Of a stretch of DNA of 64,000 nt, positions 26,901-41,900 are shown piece by piece. The position numbers were made by a program, and so were the translations under genes. Source of the DNA: Lepisosteus oculatus (lineage: Eukaryota; Chordata; Actinopteri; Semionotiformes; Lepisosteidae). The stretch spans positions 18,344,001 to 18,408,000 of the forward strand of contig NC_090697.1 in assembly GCF_040954835.1 (NCBI RefSeq), in the 5' to 3' direction. The notes under the pieces are model-generated. The model made no database searches, was not told the DNA's origin, and saw only the letters and a program-made list of their open reading frames with translations. Positions within the stretch are counted from its first letter, which is position 1, and each line of letters begins with the position of its first letter.

Positions 26901-29900
26901 TACAAAATATACCTGGAGAAAACCCATCTATACAGCAAAGCTTTTTCGTGCAGCAATCTGAGTGAATTAATTGGATTTTGAACCCACAACCTTCCAGATA
27001 CAAATCGAGATACACTGCTGATAACCAGCAACACCTGAACAGCTGTCCCATGGAGCCTGGGACTTCAAGACCACCAGTTTGAATCCTATTACAATAATAA
27101 TTTTAAATGGGTCTCGCAGGTCTCTTACATAAGGGTGTTCATTGGATTCCATAACAAAAAAAATTCCATGTGTACATCTTGCTTTCTGAAGAAACTCTAT
27201 GATCTTCCAAGAAACCTGAATTAAAATCCCCTGAATGTGCTCTGGAAAACCATTTAATAATTAGTAAGATCTAAATAATCTAATTTGATATTTGAAATGA
27301 CTGATTTAAGAAGGAAATTGTATGTTTTAACATGGTGAAAACCATTCTATAAATATTAAAGCCTGTAAAATTGGTCAAATATAAAATGGAAAAATGTATA
27401 TTGCTGTGATAAAGAATAAGGCCCCAAGTCAAATAATGTGATTTTAAAGATACACAAATAATTAATACTGCTGATGCATTAGCATTCCTATCACACAAAC
27501 ACAAGAACTGTTTATACTTGGTTATATCAATAGTACACTGACAGAGAAGATTAACACGTCACATCCAAGTGGCAAAGATAAATATTTCACAGAGGGCTAC
27601 AAACTGGGTTTTCAGCTATGCATGTAATGCATGTGGTCTTCACTTTAGGCAAAGTGAGGCCACAGCAATCATAAATGTGAATGTAGCATGGCCCTGCTAA
27701 TTAGATGAGGCCTGACAGTCTTAGGGTCAGATCAGCTTGCCAAATAAACTCACAAAGCAAGTATGTTAGAAAAGGAGAAAAAAAAATCAAGATGCATAGT
27801 TGTAATGCTTCCAGATATGATATGTGCTGCTTCTCAGTCCAAGGATTCCAGAGCTCTGAAATAACAATGCTGGCCCACATATGAAGTCCAAAATTTAGGA
27901 CTATGAATGAAACACAGTAATTACAGTGTTAACAGATCATATAGAATTGAATTAATAAGAACAAAAATTAACTAGCACTTCCACACATCACGTATTCAGT
28001 GTTACAGGCAGATGTTGCCTACTACTTGCCGTAGATGTTGCCGAATACTGCTTATTACAGCTAAGAAAAAAACTTTTGATCTGCTGAAAAGACATACAAG
28101 ACTTACGTACTTTAAATATTTCCTATGAAGTCTTCCTGAAAGTGGACCACCTTTGATGATATTAATGATTGACAACCATGAACTGTTAAGGAATTTCAAA
28201 TGTTGTACCATATTTTAAACCAAGTGAAGTTAAAAGACATTACTGTCTCACTGCATTTACTCAAAATGTTTAGTCTTTGTTCAATCACTTCTACATGCAT
28301 TTTTTTACAGAAATATCTCACTTTAGCCATGAGTTCTTTTTCCCACATTTGTTTTTTTATTTAAGTATTACATGACATGAGAGAAGGTGTACCTTTGTGC
28401 TTACAAAAGTGCTCTAGACTGTTTCGCAATGTTAGTTATACTTATACTACTCCATCACCACTGACAATGCAGCAACCCATTGAACAGCAAGGTAAGGAGG
28501 TCCCCAGCATGCTGTCCAAGTGTGTGGATGATAAGCAATAAATACACACACTATCAATATCTCATTATTTGTCTGCATCTTCTTAAAATGGAGAACAGGG
28601 AACTATTTAGAAATGACACAACCAGAGAAATGTACATTTTGAAATGAAATGCAGTTTCACATCTTCAATGGGATCAACATAAGAGTAAAAGTGAAAGAAA
28701 GCAACAATACCTTCACACTCTAAATTTCTAATAGAGGAAAAAAAACTTTTTACTTGGCATGTTAAGCTCAACTGCAAAGGCCACCTTCATAAAGTCGGGC
28801 AACATAGAAAAACACATTTGTAAAACACGTACGCCATCCTTGTACAGCAGTTCAATAAAAGAAGTGGCGGTATGCACAAAGGGCCCTAAAGCTAGATGCT
28901 GAGGTATGGAGCCTACCACCTTCCACATGGGAATAAAGGCCTGGAGGCTTAATTAAATCTAACCTGTGTGCCTTCCGGAGGTGAATGGAAAGGGGGGAGA
29001 ACCAGCACACCCCACCCAGGTGAAGATGGCTGGAACTGACGCCAGGACCCTGTTTTTTTGAGGCACCAAGGCTTAACCACCATTCCACCTAAACAAGTAC
29101 TTCAGTGCTGTTTATTTGGTCCAATATAAGGGAAATGCTAAAAAAATAAAAAATGTTTTTCCCCCTGGAAATTTCATGTCTGTAATTATGAAGAAAAAGT
29201 TTTGCACCTGAGCTGTAAATAACCTATTGTGGTAATTGTTAAAATAAGGCTGCCTAACTATTCTTTATATTATTAATTAAAAGCTATTTAAAAGTTCAGC
29301 AACAATGCTAACCTACTTCTAGTAAAGGGGCATCAAATTCCCGTTCATGCCAGTGCTTGGGTTTTAAAGAAAATTGTTTTTCATATCCTACTTTCCATTC
29401 TTTTGCTACCAATGTGTGGTTATGTGTAGTTAAATTCATCTTCTTGTTGACCAATAAGTTTTTTTTTTTGAAAAAGCAAATGTGAGCAGTCTTCAAGAGA
29501 GCAATCTTCAAGATAACCATTATAAGAACTTTGGTTTGGAGGAGAGATGTAAAACATACCGGCAAATTTAATGTCGTTTGTTGTATATATCATTGTAATA
29601 CTGCGTTTAACATTTACTGGAACATTCTGGAGTAGAAAATTCTATTTTTTACTAAATGTTACAGAAATATCTTTACTCATTGATCTGCATTAACATGCTA
29701 TTTATCTAGATGTTTAGGAAGTATTTTCTGACTGGTGTGAATATATTGTATGTTTAAGTACGAACACGGCATAAGTTGTTGTAACGAGCCCTAAGCCAGC
29801 AGTGAGAATTGTGCATTCATGGCAGCAGTGCCAAACTATAGGGCCCTTAGGCAGGTATTAACTCACGGGAGCTACTTATACTTTACAGAATATGAGAAAA

Positions 29901-32900
29901 GTTTGTAAGCATAGTGACTCCAATCTTAAGAAGCAAAATTCTACAGCAGTGCACTCATAGATGTTTTTTTAACTAATTAAGGACTGGAGTCATGTCAGAC
30001 ATTTCATTATAGAAAATACATATCTGTGACTGTAATTTTACTGTACTTAATAAAGTACTTTACCTGGGGAATTAGTTTACTTTTTTTTTATTTGACTATT
30101 TAAAGAAGTCTTAAATTGATCCAAAAGGGGCAAAAGAATGATAACACTTAACTATACCTACCACCTCCTTGCATTTTCTCTCATAGTGCAAGTTACTTAG
30201 GTACTCTCCTTCGATTCACTGCTGCAGGCAGAATTTTCTAAAGAGTCAACAACCTGAAAACCTCAAAATCCATCGGCCCTTCTTCCACGTGTCTTTGTGA
30301 ATGTCTGGGAGGAATTATAAACTAACTAAACAGAGCTACCAATCCAAAGTGTTTCCTCTTCTATAAAATGTCTTGTGCTACATCTGCGATTAATCTGAAA
30401 CTGAACAGAGATCGCCAACACCCTTCTCCCTGTGCGTGTGAATGGCAAGTAACAGAAGCCAAAATCAAACGAGGAGCCTAAAAAACTCAGCATATCACAC
30501 CCAGAAAACAATCCTATCGATCACCTAAATTTTCATTATAATACTCAACTTTATTTTATATAGCGGCTTTAAATGTGGCTTCTCAAAGCGCTTAATTATG
30601 AGAAGAATGTTTTAGATCTATTCTTTGTTTTAGATCTATTCTATATATTTACTGCAAAACACTGTTTGGCTTTGTGAAATTAGTAAATTACACCACTTTT
30701 TAAATAGCAACACATTTAAAGCCAGTGCTAAAAAGATTCTGGTTTTCTATTTTAACCTATTTAAATTTAAAAGTTTATCAATCAAAGCCTCTCTCACAAT
30801 ATGGACATCAAGGGACTTACCATCCTTATCCACTACAGCAGTGTGTGAGTGCTCATTGTTTCTGTATCATTAGTTGAGTTTTGGAGCATGTTTCTGAGGG
30901 TGTGCAGAAATGAATATAACCAAGTACATGCAAACAACAAACAGCAGGACTCTTAGATTATACAGTATTGCTTTTATTAAGCCATCATACACAAACTGAC
31001 TCTACTGAACTTTTCATGCTTTAACAGGCAAAAAGCACCTTTAACAGGCAATCTGACCATCTTCCTCATCTCGCCCCTTCGACAAAGATGAAATTTACAA
31101 TGCAAATGCCAATCACAGGTGAGGAAAAAGGTGCCTTCTGTGTGAAGACTGGACTTTAAACAAGACAAGCTGATATGCAGATGGGAAGAAACGTGCATAC
31201 GACCAAGACATCTTATTCCAAAAAGTCTACATATACCTGAAATAATTTATTTGTACACTGTGAAATTACATAGTCTGCCTTTGAGTTTCCCAGACTGAAA
31301 TTCACACACTATCTAAAAAGAATGTTTTTGTGGTATTTCAATGAGACACACACCGCAAACTGCTACATATTAACTTTGTAAAATGATGTACAGAACTATG
31401 AAACAATTTAATTGTTGTTTGAAGAAAGTGTTCTAGAATGAAACATCCTAGTTTGAACAGGACTGAAGGGATTGCTCAGTTCTGAATATGCACGATACAA
31501 CTTGTACAGTACATGCCTAATCCAGGGTGTGTAGATCTGGTCACTAAAATAGGTAAAAAAATAATCATTACAAAAAAGAGTGAACAGGTAAAGAGTAGCA
31601 ATTAGCAGGGGTTTTATCTGAGAATACTCTGCCTCATCTCTAAAGTTGCATTAAAAGAGGGGTCCAGACCTCCTTCCATTTTGCTTGCTTGATGCATCAG
31701 CTTTGCGAGAGCTGTGGCTCTGAGTTCACAGCTTTTCTAATTCCTGCTGATCTGAGCTCAGGATCCCTACAAATGCTTGACTGGCCCACCACTGCTCAGT
31801 TTCATTCTCTTGCAAAAAAAAAAAAAAGATCCTTATTCAAGCTTTTTTCAATCTGTATGCTGTTTCCAAGTTCAGGAATAAGATTACCCCAGACTAAAAC
31901 ACAAAACACATAATTCCTATGGAAAGAATACAAATTCAAAATTTAATTTATATATTTATATTTTTAAACAATAAAAAAGCACAACTCCCTCTATACAGTG
32001 TTTAAACAACTAACCTAAAAATAGTGGATGACCTCTTACAGTCATGAGAACTTTGATGTCTCCATATATTATAGGTTCAATTACTGATGAACTACTACTA
32101 CTTTTGATGTTTTTAGGTCAAGAAGTTGGTATGTAAAATACTACCCGTGTCTTGACTACACCTCTATTACATGCTACTCCTTTCCTAACACCTGTTAAAA
32201 GCTGGTCTCTCTGCTCTTTGTCCACTTGTAACTAACAAATCCATGAAATCTCACCTGGCACCTGTAGGTTTAACTTTTGCCGTTATCATACTAAGGTTAA
32301 AAATACAAGACCCTCATGTACATACAGTAGCTATTGCCCTATTTCTAATTTGTCTGTTCTCGTAAATTCCATTAAAGCCAGTGGCAGCTCAATCTTACCT
32401 TACATCTAATGAGCTCCTTCAACCTTTTCATTCTAGGTTTAGACAGTACTAAAACTGCCCTTGTTAAGGGGGCTTACTTATGATATCTGACTCTGGGTCA
32501 GACTCTTCTTCTGCTTCTAGACTTAATGCAGCTTGTGACACTGTCATTCAAAATATCCCGATGGATCACAAGGAAAATTATCTAGGGAACACAGGTACTT
32601 CCCTGATTGGCTCCTAGCCTGTTGTTTATATAAGTGGCTTTAGATCCAATGTTGTCCCATTTAATCAATGTGTTCCAGGGGGTTATTGCTGGAATCCTAC
32701 TACTGTAATTTGTTGCCACTACATTTTTTTTTGCCAACACAGCCTTGGATTTGTCTTTTATGCAATGGACTCATGACTCCACTTGCAGATGAGATCTGAT
32801 TCTACTACAGTTTCTGAACTTTAAAAGTGTCTGTGTCATATTAAGACATGGTTGCAACAGAACATTCTTAAGCTAAACTAGGACAGATTATGCTTGCAGG

Positions 32901-35900
32901 CATCCAACATAAGCTTTGCAAAGTTGGTCATGTCAGCGTTGTTGTTGATACAGAAATCAAATCCAGACGTTAAACTTCTGTGTTACTTTTGACCCGTATT
33001 TAAAGTACACATTAGGGATGTCATGTGGGTATATTTCAGCTACTCGCTTGGTTAAGATCCTTGCTGTTCCCATGTGATGATGAAATACTGATGCATGCTT
33101 TTCCATCACCATTACTTTCAATAACTTATCCAATTGAGGGTCACAGGGAGCACTGGGCAGGATACACCCCAGATGGATAACAGTCCATTATAGGGAACAC
33201 ACAGACACAAACACACACACTCACACCAGGCCCAATTAACCTACAAGCATGTCTTAGGACTGCAAGAGGAAACTGGAGCACCTGAAGAAAATACAGACAA
33301 ACTAGGGGAGAATGTGCAAACTCCATGCAGACAGCATCCCAGGAATTGAACCCAGGACCCCAACAGTATGAGGCAGCAATGCTAATCACTGTGCTGCAGT
33401 GCAGCCCTTACATTCTTTCATTGAGGCAAAATAAGACTACTGTTATGCCTTATTAACTGGGTTATCTTCTAATGTTGTAAGTAGTACTTAATATTTTTGC
33501 AGCTTGTGTGCCAGCTATAAGTACTTTGAATCAGCACATAACTCCCGTCCTCTGTACTTCACTCTGGATTCTGGTTAAGCTACTACTGCTCACTTGTAAG
33601 ATACTCACTGGTCTAGCCCCAGATGTTATTGCAAGATATTTAGCTTTTAAATCAGATATCTACTAATTCAGGCCGCCTTATTTTACCATTTACACAATGG
33701 GTGGTGAAGCCTTCTCACATTCAGCACCAAGTCTGTGGAACTCAATGTACAAATAAATTGACCAACTGTCAATATTTACAAAGCTCACTTACAGAGCTAT
33801 CGTTTCACTATAACTTTTAAGACCGTTTTATTTTTGGTCTCACTGAGTCAAAGCTGTTGCACTTCTCTTTTTACTTCTTTTACGTGTATTAGGTGTTTGA
33901 TACCATACGGTGCCTCGAGTTTCTAGAAAAACACTTAGAAATTAATAAAATATATATATATATTATCTGTTGATACAATCTTAACAGGAAACCATATTAT
34001 TTCTGACATCCACAAAACTTTCTGCACTGAATAGTTCAGTGAAAAAAAACTGACATGATGAAATTAAGAGATGGAAACACTAACTGAAACCTTAAAAAGG
34101 CTCATCCAGAGCAAGACAGTTCCCATTGTGCCCTGAGCCCAAAGGGCAGGCTGCCCTATTCGTGTCTTAAGCTACCAAGCCTCCCCTCTCAATTACAGCC
34201 TGTAGAATCTCCCGTGCTTTGCTTCTATCACACTGTCACAAGAATAAACAATTTTCTGTTTGTCGATGGGATGGGTGGCCAAGCAGAAGCAGTTCCCAAT
34301 AATTTCCAATATTGTAAGTCACCATGGATAGACATATCTAAATGAAAAGCAGGTGCCAAATGCAATACGAATTCAATACATTCCAGTGAAGATTGAATAA
34401 ACAGTAGCAGTGTTTTATATGCTGAAATCACTTCAGAAATGCTATACGTCAAGAATAAAATCTGAGTTTTCAGTGCAACATACAATTTGTCACTCTTGCC
34501 AGTAATGGGGAAAGAATAAATTGTATTACAAAATATACAGCAAACGTTATATAATTTCAGACATCGTTATGATAGCCAACAATCATCCTGTGCAGTACAT
34601 ATTAATCTATGATGCTGACTTGTCATTTCTCACAAAAAAATGGGCCATTGAGATCTAAGATATTTTCAACAGCTAGATATACCACATCAAACACTTAAGT
34701 CACATAGGGAAGGAAAAATACCAGTAAACTTGTTAAAATCTGAATATATTCATGGCCTTGAAACCATATACATCCCCTGAAAGAGGCTTTGGGTACACCA
34801 AATAAAAACAAATACATCACAGGAGGCGAGATCAATCTTGGATGAAAATATACATCAGATTATGCCTATATTTTACATCACAATGAGCGAACAGCACTAA
34901 AAACTCACATGTTTAGATAACTGATTGTGTTTCAAAGAACGTATAAAACAAGACAAGAAAGACCACAAGTTGGCCAGCCTAACAGCATATGAGTGGAATG
35001 TAAATCCCTGAAGATCTGTTCCTTTCCAAAGGCAACGCTGACTCATACATCCTGGTAGGACCTGCATTTCTGATCGAGTCAAACAACTCTTTCTTGACAA
35101 CCGGCCAAAGAAGTCTCCCTCATCACTGACAGAGGTTACCTAGATCAAATTTATTTTTTTAAACTAAAATATACCTTACCGAAAATGCTGATGAAAATTT
35201 TTATTATACTAACACTGCAGAAGGACAAAAAGAAGAGCATTAAGCTCTGTTTTACTGAAATACTGTATATGAAAAGCAAAAACTAAACACTATTTACAAA
35301 CACAGCAATGCTTTTTTTTAGCACTGAGGATTCCATTCCAGAGATAGGTGCATTATGGGAAATGGCACTATTTGAGGCAATTATAGCCTGGATTCAATGG
35401 GAAAGCATTCCCATGAGAGATGTTTCTTGCATACGAGAGCTTCACTGGGGCATTGGTAACAGCTTCAATGATATTTTTAACACAGAATATAGTTACAGGT
35501 TAAATTTATATAGAAAAGTTTATTTTACATCATGGGTACAGGAGAAATCCACTCAATGTGGCCACATACATTAAGTAAGAGCTTGTGTAGATTAACCACC
35601 ATCTGCCTTCACTCCTCCAACCTGGCACCAGGAGACTAATGGGAGGAGCTGCTTGGCCCAGGATGAGGCTCTTCTTGAGGGACTTATCACTTCTTTTTGA
35701 TGAAGCAAGTTTTGAGACTTTTTGAAAAGTGTATTTACCAATGGCACGACCTTAGAATAATATACTTTGATTGGCTAAGAGCTTGCATGTCATTGTTCAC
35801 TGAATTTTGCCTTTAGAATACAAACACTAGAAAGATCACAACTACAACTACTGTGCCAAGTGTTACCAGCTATAAGTGTTTCTGCCCGGCCTATATGCAT

Positions 35901-38900
35901 GTCACAAGCAGACATTCAGCTTTTATATAGGTGTATTCTGGAATACGCAAATGACAGAGTGCTATGGTGAATCACTCCCAAGAGAGGCATTACTGTATAC
36001 TTTCAATGACCTAAATTCCCACTGTTCAATCATCAATGAGATACACATTGGTGTATCGTATGCTGGATGCTTACAAAAGAGCAAAAAAAGACCAAATTCA
36101 TCATGGAGCTCTTGCTCTTTAAAGGAGCAGTACTTGAATAGCTTGAAGAAGCTGGTGCAATTGCAACAGTTATGAGCTGATTGGTCTTTTGATCCCTCCG
36201 AGACTGAACAACTAGAAACACACCCATCTGAAAGAAGCAAACTGTGTAATCCTGTTTCAACAATAAGGACAATCATTCCCAGTTTTCCTTTGCAAAACTT
36301 AAATACTGCAAAGTGCTTAAAAGGTGCAAGCAAAGTTTTAGGAACTCTTCCACACTCTGCTTTCCCTTTCCGATGTATACTACAAAGGAGGTAACAATTT
36401 GACATTTCAACAGTTTGTATTAAATTCCTCTTTGGAAGGTCTAAAACAAATGCTGCAACAGCAGAACAAATTCTTGGAAACTAATAGATTATACATGCCT
36501 AGAAGGTTAAGTGTTTGGGAAAAGAACACTGTTCAATGGAGTATATTTTAAGTTAGGCATTAAACAATAGTCATCCAAGGGTTTTCAAGACAAACATGGG
36601 CACGACCAGGGAAACCACATCGTGCAAAGATCTGTAAGGCAGCTCAAAAAAGACTTAACAGTACTGTGGAAAGACTGACACTTTTCAAGCCCTTCCACAA
36701 CACATGTTTAAATAACTTTTCTTGATGTTGTGTACCACTAAACCAGCAGATTGAGAAACCTGGTCCTGGAGGACCAGGTGGGGCCTTGTATTGTCTGTAT
36801 CTGATAGATTTCATTGTTTTTTTTATCTGGGGTTTATTTTAAAAAAGTGGTTTCTTCTTTTCAAACATGATGAAATCTGATGAAAAGATTGGTAATTGGC
36901 ATAATCCCTTTACCAATTCCTGTTCTTCAGAATCAGTCAACTGGATTTTGCAGAAGGGGACAAAACCAACTAATGTGCAAGCTGATACATTGTTCTTCCA
37001 GCCTGAAGTGCATTTCCTGGTGTTCCTGATGGTTTTCATACCACCTGAGCATGTAAATCACTTGTACTAACTGATTTGCCTGTTTAGCCCTTTCTGCACT
37101 TGACTCCACAAGTACTCTCTTCAAGTGTATTGTTTTCAACAGGGATGATGTGGATACTTTTCTGAAAGCTCTCTTGAACTTACTCACTTTGCACCCTTAA
37201 TTCTAACTGAACAAATTATTAATTCATCATGAACTCACTAGCAGGAATGACAATGTAGCCTAAATTCCCACAATGAGTGTTTTTCTTCCTCCAGAGATTC
37301 AAATGGTTTAAATTCAAACAGCACATCTGAATAAGGGTAAGTCTGAACCTCAGAAATTGATACAGGGCTGACACCAACCTAGTATCAAAAGTTGCAGCAA
37401 CAGTGTTTATATCTGGACTGGTCACTCGAAGGCTGTGGGGGTTCAAAGTGAGACACTCCTGTTGTACCATGTAGCAAAGTACTTCACCCAAATAGCTCCT
37501 GTAAAATTCCCAGCTGTTTGCAAGGGTGCAAATGCAAGCTGCATTGGATAAAACAGGCAGTCAAATTAATTAATAATAATACCAATTACAAACCCCAATC
37601 ACATTTATAGCAGCCGAATGGTATTTGAAATATATATGTCAAAATGTCGTCTGAAATAATTATGGAAAGTTTTGGAACAAAAAAAAACAGCACAGAGACA
37701 GAAATCCCCCCCCCCCCCATGACCTGGGTTCGAACCACTGCCCTAACAACAGGATGTTCCACAGTTCTACAAATAAGTTGGGACACTGTGACAACAGAGA
37801 CTGAACTCACTTGCCAAGGCACCCTTCAGCATTATAATCCTGTATTACCAATCACAACAGTGTAGTAGTGGTTTTCCTGCCGTGTTTGTGAGATACATTT
37901 TCAATATCATCCAAAGTGTACCAGTAAACCTACAGTAGGAGGACACTTACCCCTGCTGATCCTCTGCTTCTCCCCTGACAGAATTCCTGGAGTGTCAATC
38001 ACACTGATGCTCTCCAGAACACGGTTGGGTAGCTGTGCGCATACAAACCTGCAGATTGCAAGGAGAGAAGCCTGTCCTTAAAACTTTTCAGATTACATGC
38101 CATACCAAGAAATTAACATTAGAGTGCTGTAAACTAGCACTGCTGAACTCCTTAATTTCTAATTTAATAAATCCCACTTACAGTATGTTTCAGGCTTGTA
38201 CTGAGGCGGTACATGGATATACTCATATACTTGTCAGTTTCAGCATTGTGCCGTTGTCCACATTTATCTTCTGCAAAGAGCTGCAAGCTTATAAAACTAT
38301 TCCTGACCATATTACAATCTGCAATTAAAAGAGCTTTCCAGCTTTTAATTTCAACCCAGGCTGTACGACATGCCCCATCAGCTACAGTACATTGCAGGCT
38401 GCTAGCAACTGACACAAGGCTGGGAAGAACAACTACCCAGATTTGCTCATGATTGAAAGAGTTGAAAGAGCACCCACAAAAACTTCCTGTTTCTACCAAA
38501 GATGGTTTCAAAATATCAACACTGAATGCACCAAGCAAAGCACACAATCCAATACCAATTGTTTAACAATGCAAGGAAGAACAAATTAGATAACATCTTG
38601 CCTCTAATAGAAAGCATGGCCTCAATGGTATTTCTCACATGAAGGGACCAGTAACCGACTTCTAAAAAATAAACTACTGAACTCAGATAAATGGAATCCC
38701 TCTTTTATAATTTTGATAGCTAATGAAAAGAGGATTAACCAATTTCATTGTGTATGGTTTAGGTACAAAAAAGGACAGTGTTCATTGCCAGCATAACTGC
38801 TAATTGCATTTACTGTATATGGTTAGATTTGTGGGTTTGTTAACTGACAAAATGTATGAGTACATCTTCCATTAAAAATTATGTAGACCTATTATCTCTA

Positions 38901-41900
38901 TTCAAAGTGGTAGAAGAATTTTTAAACCTCTTCAAATGCTGTACAATTAGTGAAGTTAACTGTTTTTTCCCATTTCCACTTACTCATAACTGTAATCCTA
39001 AAGCCATTCCTCAAATATAATCCTAAACTAGTTGATAAAAAGCAACTCCTCTGTGATATTCTACAAAGAAACATCCCAATTTTCCATTCAGAATGGGATG
39101 TAAAAAGAGAGATCAAGATATAACTATAATGCTGAAAGAATTTCACATTTGACCTCTTTCTGTTTCATTCTCTTGGCTCGATTCTTTATTTCCTAAAAAC
39201 ATTTGCACAAACATCAGTGCAAGTCCAACTTGACCCACAAACAACTTGCCATGCAACAACAATTCAGCCTCCTCTACAATAGAGCATGCCACATTAACAA
39301 AAAAACCTCTGTAAATTCGTTTGGTCCTGTAATCCTGTATCCAGATAGTTTGTTTTTTCTGCTTATAGTCAACTATCAGAGCTTACAAAGATAATGAATG
39401 GCATTTATGAGTCATTTATTCCAAATATTTCAGGTCAAATTACTGAAGTTACTTTTTGTGTTGCAAAAGAGTGGAATGGAAACAACCAACAGTTATGTAA
39501 AACATGCTTTAGTCTGTCACATGTCTAGTAAGAATACAGTGCTGATTAAATGTTTATGAATCCCAAAGATAAATATGGAATTTTTATAGTTATAACATGA
39601 TAGCCAGCAAAACAACTTCTTGAATGAAACCAAGTCCTTATTTAAGTCTCCAATAGGGTTTATAGTAACCATGTCTCTTAAAACAAGATGATGTGGAGTT
39701 AAACGATTAGTAACTAAGTTACAGGGGATGTTAAAAAATAAGTGAACTCCTAGCTTCATTCGCTCAATTAAGGGAATAATTTAGAACATGGTGTTTAAAT
39801 AATTAGATACATCTTGAATGCTGATTATAGAAGGACCCACTATATATAGAGATCTAAAACATGGCGAGTTTGGTCTTCACCATACAGTTGTACAGAAACA
39901 AGTCATGTCAAGATGTCAAGATGTAAGGAAATCACGGGTTAGTGATGCTCATCTGTCCAGAAAAAGTCACAAAATCATTGCCAAGTATTTGGGGCTCCAC
40001 CAATCCACAGTCTACACATGGAGAAAGCCCAAGAGCAGGCCCAAAAATGTATTTATAAATAACGCAACCATACAAAAGTTACACTAGGGCACATTCTGTA
40101 TGTACAATTTGTGCATTCCAGAGTTCTAATTACTATGAACTTAGAAAATTGCAGAATTCTTCCTCTGTAATTCAAATACACAACTAAACACCATAAAAAT
40201 GTCAAAAAGAGAGCACCTGCACCCTGAGAAAATAAACTGCCTAGGTCTAAATCATACTCTTTAAAAAACAGAGATGCCCACAAGTGAAAGGGAACCAATT
40301 AACCTATTCAAACAACTTTTTGTTCAAAACAGGAGAAACTTTTTTAAGTCCGAGAATTTCACAACATAGAAAATCTGAATTTCCTAAAATAAGACACCAA
40401 GTCTTTCAACAGTGCTCAGATTCTTTGATATGGTGGTCTGATTAACTTACTGTAAATTTGAAAAACCACGGGAAAACACTAGGAACTCTTTGATCATCTG
40501 TTCACTTGTCTTACCCTATATTGTTTACTCTTATTTGCCTAGGTGTCTGTGTGCTAAGAGGTAAAACACCTCTTAGCACACAGACACCTAGGCAAATAAG
40601 AGTAAACAATATGCTTGGCTAAAGCTTTCTAAATAGGCCAATGCAACTGGGAACTCCAAATATTGATGTGACTCCCTCCTAATATATCAGTGCTTCATAT
40701 AATTCCTTCCATAATGTGAATACAAAAACAAAGGAAAAACATTTTCTTGCAACTTGTTGTAAAAATGCTGTTATCTGAATATTTCCTAATGGCTTCATCC
40801 AATTCAGGGTGGTGGTGGAACCTCTTCCTATCCAAGCGAGCAACAAGTGCAAGGCGTGGCACACCCTGGATGACACGTCTGTCCATTGCAGGGCACACAA
40901 GGGTCAGTTTTGCCTCACAAGCCACTTAACCTACCAGTAGGTGTTTGGACTGGGGGAGAAAAACACACAAGGGGAGATCACACAAACTCTACGCAGATAA
41001 CACTCCAGATCTGGAATTGAACCCAGGGCCTCAGCGCTGCAAAGAAGCAACGCTAATCAACTGCGCCACCATGTCGCCTAATCTACAATGTCATCCAAAA
41101 ATGAAACTATTAACTAACTTTTTCTTCACCTTTTGGATCAGCTACATTAGTTTCACACCAATTTGCCAGTCTGAAAATGACTGTTTCAGAATATTTAATT
41201 AACCATGACCAAAAAAGTTTGCAAACATTTTAAAGCTAAAATTCATTTTCAGAAGTATGATCATTCATCCACACAGTAGTATAATTAAAATCACCTTGAA
41301 ATTGTCTGAAGGATATTCGGGGGGGTAACTACAGCACACGTCCAACAACGCACAAACGGCCACTCTGGCAAATTCAAGATCACCCAGAGGTTATCATGAT
41401 TATCTAGGAAAAATGTTTTCTGCATCTCTCAAAGAAAATGCCCTGCCATTTACAGTGAAATAAGACTGTTGAAAAACATCTTTCTGGAAAATGTCAGAGC
41501 AATGATGATCAAGGATGTCTCCAAGACGATACTTCATATTTGACCTCTCCTCTAATGAGACGAACATGTCTCAAGATTTCATCTCATGTTCTTTGTCTGC
41601 ATCCTTGCACAGGGATTCTAAGACGATTTTGGCTTATAGTCCTCAACTTTTGGCTCAAGGCTTTGTGTAGACCAACCTTATGAATATCAAGAAGCGGCGG
41701 AGTCTTGCCAGATAATAACGGGTTTCGAACAACAGGTAAATCAATGCAAGATAGGTCTAATTGGTGAGGAACTAACGCGAATGACAGACTCAGTGCTACA
41801 CTGATTAAGTCCTGGGACATCAACTGCTTCCCCTCCTGTGGGCTCATATTGACAGAACAATGCACGTTCCAATGGTATGACACTCCTGTAACAACTGCAG

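Noticed and set aside
40518..40612. MicroRNA precursor or rho-independent terminator
   Set aside because: The stem is perfect, too long for the loop and without bulges; bacterial terminators do not apply to a vertebrate intron.
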